NCBI GenBank assembly: GCA_001803565.1
Contig: MHDQ01000293.1
Span: 1-6,342 of the forward strand
Reading direction: 5' to 3'
Source of the DNA: Nitrospinae bacterium RIFCSPLOWO2_12_FULL_45_22
GTDB lineage: Bacteria > 2-12-FULL-45-22
DNA length: 6,342 nt
This document shows positions 1 to 5,800 of the stretch, one piece after another (within the stretch, counting starts at the first letter, position 1; the number at the start of each line of letters is the position of its first letter). A model generated the notes under the pieces. The model searched no databases. It was not told the origin of the DNA and saw only the letters and a list, made by a program, of their open reading frames with translations. The position numbers and the translations under genes were made by a program.

Positions 1-5
1 AAGCT

Positions 6-50
6 CCCCCTATAATCTGATTGTTTAATAAGCAATCAGATTATAGGGGG
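6..50. repeat. Perfect 18-bp inverted repeat with 9-nt loop
   Basis: The arms at 6-23 (CCCCCTATAATCTGATTG) and 33-50 are exact reverse complements, and a T-A pair at 5/51 extends them. The loop is 24-32. Neither strand has a T-run after the stem, so a standard intrinsic terminator is unlikely although the stem is strong. It may be the end of a small palindromic mobile element or a structured transcript end. The gene to its left is outside the window. Confidence 0.8.
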
Positions 51-97
51 AAATAAATGATTCGTCAACTATACCTATAAATTTGTCGTGCACCCAT

Positions 98-150
98 GTA
101 GGCACGAATTTTATTCGTGCTATTAAAAGCACGGATAAATCCGTGCCTAC
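98..150. repeat. REP-like double-hairpin palindromic element
   Basis: Two small hairpins sit side by side. The first has arms 102-109 and 113-120 (GCACGAAT / ATTCGTGC). The second has arms 129-136 and 139-146 (GCACGGAT / ATCCGTGC). The whole unit is also a large imperfect palindrome, because 98-120 (starting GTAGGCACG) is nearly the reverse complement of 129-150 (ending CGTGCCTAC). This layout is typical of REP/BIME or MITE-like dispersed elements mobilised in trans by IS200-type or RAYT transposases. No transposase is present here. Confidence 0.7.
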
Positions 151-435
151 AATATTTTCATAGCTCACATCGCCCCTTTAGGCATGAAGGTTTTTCAGAA
201 GGTGGAATCAATTTGGTATATATTAGTATCGGTAATTAATTACACGGAGATGAGGGAAAATCCGAGGGCTCAGAATGCCCCGGATCCCAATATGAACCAT
301 CAAGGAGTTGTTTATATATCTATGAAAAAGTATATCCGAATCGAATGATTAAATCATCAAAAATCAATCACCTCCCAAGAACGGCAAGGATGAAGATGGT
401 TTAAGGCCCCGTTAGATAGCCTATAAACACCAAAT
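151..435. other. Non-coding leader upstream of the TA block
   Basis: No ORF with coding character is visible on either strand. The stretch holds a bulged hairpin at 260-285: ATCCG and GGGC pair with GCCC and CGGAT, leave A265 bulged, and are flanked by GGG/CCC that could extend the stem with an internal loop. A weak promoter candidate lies at 308-336. The hairpin lacks a following T-run, so it is not a plain terminator. A structured leader is possible, but I recognise no riboswitch family. Confidence 0.45.
308..336 (+). promoter_or_regulatory. Weak sigma-70-type promoter candidate for the TA block
   Basis: TTGTTT at 308-313 and TATATC at 331-336 are separated by 17 nt. They could drive transcription into the antitoxin gene about 115 nt downstream. 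Both boxes are imperfect and the region is AT-rich, so chance is a real alternative. Confidence 0.25.
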
Positions 436-441
436 AGGAGG
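436..441 (+). promoter_or_regulatory. Shine-Dalgarno site AGGAGG ahead of the VapB-like gene
   Basis: AGGAGG lies 9 nt before an ATG at 451 and 16 nt before the in-frame ATG at 458. The spacing fits ATG 451 far better. However, ATG 451 opens a frame that stops after nine residues (MGYVIKREI), which is the main evidence for a start-proximal frameshift in the antitoxin. Confidence 0.6.
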
Positions 442-457
442 AAGGTTGCCATGGGAT

Positions 458-670
458 ATGTCATCAAGAGGGAAATATAGTAAAGGTGTTGTTTGCTTAC
501 TAGAAGAAGCCTCCCTCGGTGAAGGAGAGGAGGTATTTATAGTTTCCGAAGACAAAAGTAAAGAAAGTATCTTAGAAAAAACCTTTGGGATATGGGAAGA
601 CCTCCCTGATTTTCTGAAAAAGGTTAGGGAAAATGCGGAGAAGAGAATAAAGGGGCTGAGAATTGATTGA
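458..670 (+). CDS. VapB-type antitoxin (DUF104/AF2212-like), probably frameshifted at its 5' end
   Basis: This is a 70-residue protein if started at ATG 458; TTG 446 is in frame but sits against the ribosome site. The N-terminal motif RGKYSKGVVCLLEEASLGEG followed by EVFIV matches the short beta-strand antitoxins of the VapB/DUF104 type. The charged C-terminal half (from IWEDLPDFLKKV) would contact the toxin. Its partner role is supported by an overlapping PIN-domain stub downstream: the antitoxin stop at 668-670 overlaps the stub start at 663. The best-spaced ATG (451) is out of frame. Removing one A near 466 would fuse it as MGYVI-RGKYSKGVV, which is the more usual start for this family. 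The copy may therefore be poorly translated or dead. The family call is from motif recognition only. Confidence 0.7.
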   Translation: MSSRGKYSKGVVCLLEEASLGEGEEVFIVSEDKSKESILEKTFGIWEDLPDFLKKVRENAEKRIKGLRID

Positions 671-746
671 GACAGTTGTTTTGAACTCAGATGTTCTCAT
701 TGACCATCTGCGTGGTTATCATAAGGCGAAGGTATTTTCAAAGTGA
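663..746 (+). pseudogene. Truncated VapC-type PIN-domain toxin (N-terminal stub)
   Basis: A frame starting at TTG 663 encodes 27 residues, MIETVVLNSDVLIDHLRGYH and seven more, then stops at 744-746. The segment LNSDVLIDHLRG is the first strand and helix of a VapC PIN ribonuclease, whose usual form is L-D-T/S-N/D-V-L-I-D-x-L-R-G. Full toxins run to about 130 residues, so the later catalytic acids are all missing. The first catalytic Asp position also reads Asn (AAC at 684-686). It overlaps the VapB-like gene by 8 nt, the normal vapBC arrangement. The stop TGA shares its A with the ATG of the mntA-like gene (TGATG), so the stub may survive as a coupling leader for that gene. Confidence 0.75.
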
Positions 747-1165
747 TGAAGAAAGAGGAACTGATTACCGTTCTTAAAGAGGTTATGGAGAAAGATGAAG
801 AAATTCTGTTTGCCTACCTTTATGGTTCTTATGCCCTTGATGCTAGTCATTGGGAGAGTGATATTGATATTGCTGTTTATATTAAACCCACGGATATAGA
901 AGGATACCTGAAGAAAGAGAAGGAGCTTTGGACTACTCTAATAATTACCTTTCACAATGACCATATCGATCTTAGAATACTAAATACCTTACCTCTTTTA
1001 TTAAAATATAAAGTAATTAAGGAAGGGATACCGATTTTGATAAAGGATGAATCAGAGAGGGCTGATTTTGACACTATGGTTATGAATAGGTTCTTTGAAT
1101 TAAAACCCTATCTGGATGAGTATAACCATATGTTTAGGTTGAGAATGGAGAAAAAAATTGATTAG
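746..1165 (+). CDS. mntA: MntA-type nucleotidyltransferase antitoxin (type VII TA)
   Basis: The protein has 139 residues from ATG 746; GTG 743 is an alternative start two codons' worth upstream of residue 2. The motif YGSY then SDIDIAV gives exactly G27-S28, ten residues, then D39-I-D41. This is the GSX10DXD signature of minimal nucleotidyltransferases, and D75 (HIDLRIL) is the likely third metal-binding acid. In characterised HepT/MntA pairs this enzyme transfers AMP units to a Tyr next to the HepT RX4HXY motif and so blocks the toxin. All key residues are present. The start overlaps the VapC-stub stop (TGATG) and the only upstream purine run is a distant GAAGG, so translational coupling is likely. 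The end overlaps the HepT start by 8 nt. The gene is notably AT-rich (about 22% GC in 961-1020), unlike the minus-strand gene that follows. Confidence 0.88.
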   Translation: MKKEELITVLKEVMEKDEEILFAYLYGSYALDASHWESDIDIAVYIKPTDIEGYLKKEKELWTTLIITFHNDHIDLRILNTLPLLLKYKVIKEGIPILIKDESERADFDTMVMNRFFELKPYLDEYNHMFRLRMEKKID

Positions 1166-1594
1166 GAAAAATCGGATAATTGAATATCTTGATAACATTC
1201 AAAGACAGATAGAAGATATTAAATCTATTCCTGTTTTGAATAAAGATTTTTTTCTCGACAAGAAAAACTCAATCCAAATAAAGGCTATAAAATATAGTTT
1301 AGCTTGTGCTATTCAAGATATAACACGAATATCTGTCCATATTGCCTCTGCACTCTCTCTTTGGAGGGTCAGAGAGAGTGAAGCAGAGGCGCCATCCTAG
1401 CCCTTTCAGGTAATGGAATAATTCCTAAGGAGTTTGCCGAGAGGATAAAAGGAATGCCTGCCTTCAGGAATAGGATAATCCATGATTATTTACCCAATGA
1501 GTTTGATGCCGCCAGGCTCTTTGAGTGTTTACAAAATCTGGATGATTTTAATATCTTTTGCAGATATATCATAGGATGGATTTCGGAAGTATGA
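1158..1594 (+). pseudogene. hepT: HepT-type (DUF86) toxin ribonuclease, frameshifted
   Basis: Translation begins at TTG 1158, preceded by GGAG at 1147-1150, and runs as an all-helical HepT N-half (RIIEYLDNI, then KYSLACAIQDITRISVHIAS) to a stop at 1398-1400. The C-half continues in another frame from about 1391 to TGA 1592-1594. It starts AILALSGNGIIPKEFAER and contains FRNRIIHDY, which carries the diagnostic RX4HXY motif (1466-1489). One missing base near 1389-1391 explains the break. Restoring it gives about 145 residues, the usual length. The truncated 80-residue product lacks the catalytic R-H-Y motif, so no active toxin is expected. It overlaps mntA by 8 nt, a typical operon pair. The break lies at the foot of a strong inverted repeat (1344-1390). 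A sequencing error is the main alternative. Confidence 0.85.
1344..1390. repeat. Quasipalindrome inside hepT
   Basis: The arm GCCTCTG plus CACTCTCTCT (1344-1360) is the reverse complement of AGAGAGAGTG (1371-1380) and CAGAGGC (1384-1390). The only interruptions are the loop 1361-1370 and a 3-nt bulge AAG at 1381-1383. This makes 17 pairs within coding sequence. The inferred hepT frameshift falls immediately at its right foot. Confidence 0.8.
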
Positions 1595-1598
1595 TTGA

Positions 1599-2213
1599 TT
1601 ATGATTGCAGTTCCAGAAATTTGCTGCGCACGTAAGGATGGAGCTGTTTGGCAAAATCAGCCGTTAAATGATGCTGCTGGATTAGTCGTTGTACATCCGC
1701 TAGATCCTGCAACCGATCCTTTGCGGTCATACCCGAAGAAAGCTTGAGCTCGATGAGCGATTTCAGGTTGATAACCTTGATCCCTTCGTGGGTCTCTATC
1801 ACTACCTGCGGATCTGGAAATGCAACCGGCTTTGGCTTCCCGTCTCCGGGGAACTCACCAGTGACCACAAATTCGATCCGTACTCCTGTCTCAACATCCC
1901 GTAGATTCCGGCTTTCCGGCCCAAGCCGAACATAGCCGCGTCCTATTAGCTCTTCATGCATCTTAGCCAATCCCTCGCCTGACACCAGAAGGTCAATGTC
2001 CTCAGTGAAGCGCCGCACCCCATGCAAAACGAGGGCATAACCACCAACGAGGCTGTACGAAACCCCCAACCCATCCAGACGCTTTGCCAGGCGTTCGTAT
2101 GTCGTTCTCAACCTTCCCCGCCCTTGGTACAACTGGTCCCCCTCATCTAGTACCAAATCGAAGGAGATTTCAAGTTCGCTTTCATACGGACGTATCTTAC
2201 TCCTTGACACCAT
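1599..2213 (-). CDS. Solitary nucleotidyltransferase-fold protein (AbiEii/DUF6036-like)
   Basis: The protein has 204 residues. The core motif is YSLVGGYALVLHGV then RRFTEDIDLLV. It gives the GG (57-58) and D72-x-D74 metal-binding pair of the nucleotidyltransferase superfamily, with E114 (VRIEFVV) as a plausible third acid. The later segment LKSLIELKLSSGMTAKDRLQD followed by LADV resembles the K...(K/R)D..D signature of AbiEii/DUF1814/DUF6036-type proteins, many of which act as TA toxins or in phage defence. No cognate antitoxin gene adjoins it, so the function is open. ATG 2213 is chosen because AAAGG lies about 11 nt upstream on the minus strand. It is convergent with hepT, with a 4-nt gap and no visible terminator. 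GC is about 58% in 1801-1860, far above the TA cluster, which suggests a separate origin. Confidence 0.75.
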   Translation of the reverse strand: MVSRSKIRPYESELEISFDLVLDEGDQLYQGRGRLRTTYERLAKRLDGLGVSYSLVGGYALVLHGVRRFTEDIDLLVSGEGLAKMHEELIGRGYVRLGPESRNLRDVETGVRIEFVVTGEFPGDGKPKPVAFPDPQVVIETHEGIKVINLKSLIELKLSSGMTAKDRLQDLADVQRLIQQHHLTADFAKQLHPYVRSKFLELQS

Positions 2214-2289
2214 TTGTCATTACCTTTCCACTCTGCAACCAACTCCCATAATCCATCCCTAAATCACGAAGATGAAATCCTCAAAGAGG

Positions 2290-2316
2290 CTAGGTTCAAA
2301 TCCTGGTGTTTTACCA
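2290..2316 (+). other. tRNA T-arm-like fragment with CCA
   Basis: CTAGG, the loop TTCAAAT and CCTGG form a well-paired T-arm (2290-2306, one G-T pair). It is followed by seven nt and CCA at 2314-2316, and preceded by a CCTC/GAGG mini-hairpin (2279-2289) like a long variable arm. No D-arm, anticodon arm or matching 5' acceptor strand is visible. It is therefore at most a tRNA 3' remnant, such as an old integration site, and may be chance. Confidence 0.25.
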
Positions 2317-2335
2317 ACTCTTAATTTCAACCAAA

Positions 2336-2365
2336 ATAATACAAAATATATGGCAGTAATGTCAA
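2336..2365 (-). promoter_or_regulatory. Sigma-70-type promoter for the minus-strand nucleotidyltransferase
   Basis: Read on the minus strand, TTGACA (complement of 2360-2365) and TATTAT (complement of 2336-2341) are separated by 18 nt. The -35 is perfect and the -10 has one mismatch. Transcription would start near 2329, which gives a leader of about 115 nt before ATG 2213. Confidence 0.6.
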
Positions 2366-2696
2366 GCCTATTCGACTCCTAGTCTACTAGTACCTCCTCA
2401 GCTAGCTATCTCAAGCTAGGTAAAATCTTCCTTCCGGAATAGGTTTAAGGTAAGACCTACTCCCCATAGCCTCACTTACAAAATTGTCTGTCTGAATTAC
2501 GTTTTTGTCTTTTCTGCCCATAAAGAAAATCCTTCACCAAAGGGGCTGAACTGTTACGAAAATCCTTCACCAAATAGGCAAAAGTTACCTACCCAAATCT
2601 CCTCTAACCACCCATTTCTATAAGGAGATCTACCCTACTCTAAACCCCTCTACCAATTTCCCCATTAAAGAGCTATCTGCCTTAATATTTTTGAGT
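2366..2696. other. Intergenic region upstream of the sigma-54 promoter
   Basis: No coding frame is convincing. The stretch holds short palindromes (CTAGT/ACTAG at 2379-2390, AGCTAGCT at 2400-2407) and a 17-bp direct repeat at 2525 and 2558. It also has a 7-bp inverted pair, ATCTCCT 2597-2603 with AGGAGAT 2623-2629. The plus strand is strongly pyrimidine-rich from about 2585 to 2665. Confidence 0.5.
2525..2574. repeat. 17-bp direct repeat, candidate enhancer (UAS)
   Basis: GAAAATCCTTCACCAAA occurs exactly at 2525-2541 and 2558-2574. The 33-bp period is close to three helical turns, so both copies lie on the same DNA face. They sit about 124-173 bp upstream of the -24 element, within the usual distance for activator sites of sigma-54 promoters. 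The activator-binding role is an inference. Confidence 0.5.
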
Positions 2697-2712
2697 TGGC
2701 ATAATATTTGCT
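2697..2712 (+). promoter_or_regulatory. Sigma-54 (RpoN) -24/-12 promoter
   Basis: TGGCATAATATTTGCT matches the consensus TGGCAC-N5-TTGCW with one mismatch. The GG at 2698-2699 and GC at 2710-2711 have the obligatory 12-nt spacing. Transcription would begin around 2722, just upstream of a leader of about 86 nt that ends in the Shine-Dalgarno site at 2793. This rules out the upstream TTG at 2719 as the translation start. Such promoters need an AAA+ activator bound upstream, so the secreted-protein operon is likely under signal-dependent control. Confidence 0.75.
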
Positions 2713-2792
2713 TGAGTATTGCCGATAAAAGATTTTAGGGCAGATTTCATTATGCCATTTCTGTTCCTCGATAAGAAGAGACTATTAAAATT

Positions 2793-2801
2793 AAAGGAGG
2801 T
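2793..2801 (+). promoter_or_regulatory. Strong Shine-Dalgarno AAAGGAGGT fixing the start at 2809
   Basis: This near-perfect anti-16S match lies 7 nt before ATG 2809. That ATG is followed directly by a canonical Sec signal peptide. The longer in-frame extension to 2719 would place 30 residues in front of the signal and start before the predicted transcript. Confidence 0.85.
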
Positions 2802-2808
2802 AAATCAG

Positions 2809-5800
2809 ATGAAGAGTCATCTTCCAAAAAATTTAATCTTTTCCTCTACCTTTACCTTTCTAATTCTCTCCCTATTTATATTGGCCTCCTTTAACCCCAT
2901 CCAGGCCAGTACCAGCTCAATAAAGCTATCCTGGGAGCCTAATACTGACGCTGATTTAGCAGGATATAAGCTCCATTATGGGACTTCCTCCGGGAACTAT
3001 ACCAATACCATAAATGTAGGTAATGTGACCAGCTATGACCTATCTGGTCTGGAGAGTAGCAATACTTACTATATTGCTGCCACTGCTTATAATAGCTCTT
3101 CCTACGAAAGTATGTACTCCAATGAAGTAAGCGCGACTATTGGTAGTTCTGTCGATATTCCAACCGATGACCCACCCCCGGCTGATGATCCACCTCCTAC
3201 TGAAACCCTACCCCCGGCTGATGATCCACCTCCTACTGAAACCCTACCCCCGGTTTCATCCCTAGACCCCTCTGGCAAGCCCAAATCCCTTACCAATCCG
3301 TACGGGGTATATATTTGGCAGGATACCGATGACCTGGAGTGGCACCTCTGGACCACCTATGCCCCTAATGGCTTCAAGGATAACTATAAAGGGACAACTA
3401 TGACCCCGGTATCGGGCAAGATCACCCAGGCCAGCTATTATTCCCCTGAAGATTCTTATGAGACCATAACCTGGGATGCTGCCAGGGTTCATATAGACAA
3501 TATGGACGTCAATGGTACCGGTGGTATAGATGGGGTAGACTTCAAGGTAGATGGCTCCGAGGTAAGCTTCAAGATCGTCTTTTCAGGCTCCATCTCCCCT
3601 AAAAACATCTTTATCGGGGCCAATCTTGCTAACCCCGACTCCACCAGCTTTACCCTGAAAGGGCTAGTTACCGGAGAATCACCTCCTACCAATAGTCCAC
3701 CCCCGGCTGATGATCCACCTCCTACTGAAACCCTACCCCCGGCTGATGATCCACCTCCTACTGAAACCCTACCCCCGGTTTCATCCCTAGACCCCTCTGG
3801 CAAGCCCAAATCCCTTACCAATCCGTACGGGGTATATATTTGGCAGGATACCGATGACCTGGAGTGGCACCTCTGGACCACCTATGCCCCTAATGGCTTC
3901 AAGGATAACTATAAAGGGACAACTATGACCCCGGTATCAGCTAAGATCACCCAGGCCAGCTACTATTCCCCGGATTGGTCGGGAGAGACCATCACCTGGG
4001 ATGCTACCCGAATCCATGTTGACAATATGGACGTCAATGGTACCGGTGGTATAGATGGAGTAGACTTTCAGGTAGATGGTGCTGAGGTGAGCTTTAAGAT
4101 CGTCTTCTCTGGCTCTATCTCCCCTAAAAATATCTTTATCGGGGCCAATCTTGCTAACCCCGACTCTACCAGCTTTACCCTCAAAGGACTGGTTGCCGGG
4201 GAATCGCCCCCTACGGAGACACCGCCACCAGCTTCATCCATAGACCCTTCGGGCAAGCCCAAATCCCTTACCAATCCCTACGGGGTATATATCTGGCAGG
4301 ATACGGATGACCTGGAGTGGCACCTCTGGACCACCTATGCCCCTAATGGCTTCAAGGATAACTATAAAGGGACAACTATGACCCCGGTATCGGGCAAGAT
4401 CACCCAGGCCAGCTACTATTCCCCTGAAGATTCTTATGAGACCATAACCTGGGATGCTACCCGCATTAATATCAACAATATGCAGATCAATGGTACCGGT
4501 GGTATAGACGGAGTAGACTTCAAGGTAGATGGCTCCGAGGTTAACTTCAAGATTGTATTTAATGGTTCTATCTCTCCAGATAATATCTTTATCGGCGCCA
4601 ACCTGGCTCACCCTACCTCCACCAGCTTCACCCTCAAAGGTAAGACCTTAACCAGCAATCAATTGTCATCCTTGTCTTATGTTTACGGGAATGAATTGCC
4701 CCTACCTCCTCCTCCCCCTTCCTATAAGAAGAATATTCCCGTTAGTTCCCTGATCTTTCCCTTAGTGATATCAGACAGTCAATTCAGCACCACCCTAAGC
4801 CTGATAAATCCCTCTGCCTCTACCTCTATTACCATGACCCTATACAGCTCTGATGGGTCCTCTATCTCTACCTCTACCTCTGCCTTTCCTGCTGGAGAAA
4901 CCATGGAAGGATCATTGACCGATTTCTTCCCTAATATTCAGCAGCCTACAACACAGAACGTAGAACGTAGAACCCAGAACGCAGAAGGCGGAATATTCTG
5001 GATAATGATAGAATCTACCGAAAAGATTAAGGGTTTTGCAACTATTAGCCAGTCATCAGTCATCAGTCATCAGTCATCAGTTTACCAGCTACCTGCAATA
5101 GCTTCTGGGGCTAACACCCTCTATTTTCCTCTTGTAATGTCCGATGAAGCATGGCAGACACATTTGTCTATTCTGAATCCAAATGATGAAGAAGCCCCTT
5201 TGGTACTAACTCCCTATGATAAGGATGGCTATCCCTTAGCAGAGTATTCCAGCGTTGGCTCTTTGAAAGGGAAGGTCCTCTCTATTAAATATGTCCAGGA
5301 ATATTTTGTTGACTCTCTCCCTCCTGGCACAGCCTGGATAAAACTGGAGAGTGATAGTAAAATCATAGGAGTGGAGACAATTTCCACTATGGATAACCAC
5401 AATATTTATATGCTCCCAGCCGCAGTCAATGGCTATTCTACCCTGAATTTTCAGCTCCCTGTAATGGCTGTAGGAGAAGATTACGCCCAACGCAGAACGT
5501 CGAACGTTGAACACCAACAATCGAACGTCGAACGTCAAACGTCGAACGGATATCTTATCCTGTTGAATTTAAGCTTGCAGCAGGGCGCCACTTTCTCTAT
5601 AAATGCCTATGATAGCGATGGCAACCTGGTAGGATACAGCTCATCTATTGGCATTGCCCCGGGAGCACTAAAATTTGATACCATTTCACACTATTTTGAT
5701 GGATACTTACCCCCACAGAGTACCGGGATTAAAATAGACTCTGATGGCGCTCTCAATGGATTTGTACTATTCGATGGGAAAATCATTTTCCCCGAAAACC

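Noticed and set aside
260-285. Hairpin as an intrinsic terminator or riboswitch
   Set aside because: No U-tract follows, and the sequence matches no riboswitch core I know; it is kept only as a structured leader element.
321-347. Mini-ORF ATG AAA AAG TAT... (8 codons) as a leader peptide
   Set aside because: No attenuator hairpin follows and the region is simple AT-rich DNA; the GGAG upstream is too far and too weak to be persuasive.
1744-1935. 63-residue plus-strand frame within the minus-strand nucleotidyltransferase
   Set aside because: Low-complexity Ser/Thr-rich translation opposite conserved motifs of the real gene; no ribosome site.
2719-2808. Upstream TTG start that extends the secreted protein by 30 residues
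   Set aside because: It would start before the predicted sigma-54 transcript, has no ribosome site, and would bury the signal peptide.
3102-4611. Long minus-strand frames opposite the 137-residue modules
   Set aside because: They lie antisense to a well-supported secreted protein, repeat with its period, and are Gly/Ser/Val-rich translations of the Pro-rich linkers. No ribosome site or family feature supports them.
5236-5538. 100-residue minus-strand frame
   Set aside because: Antisense to the C-terminal repeats; its Arg/Val-rich start merely reads the heptamer array backwards.
4947-5546. Heptamer arrays as a CRISPR array
   Set aside because: The units are 7 bp in direct tandem, with no spacers, and lie in frame within a coding sequence.
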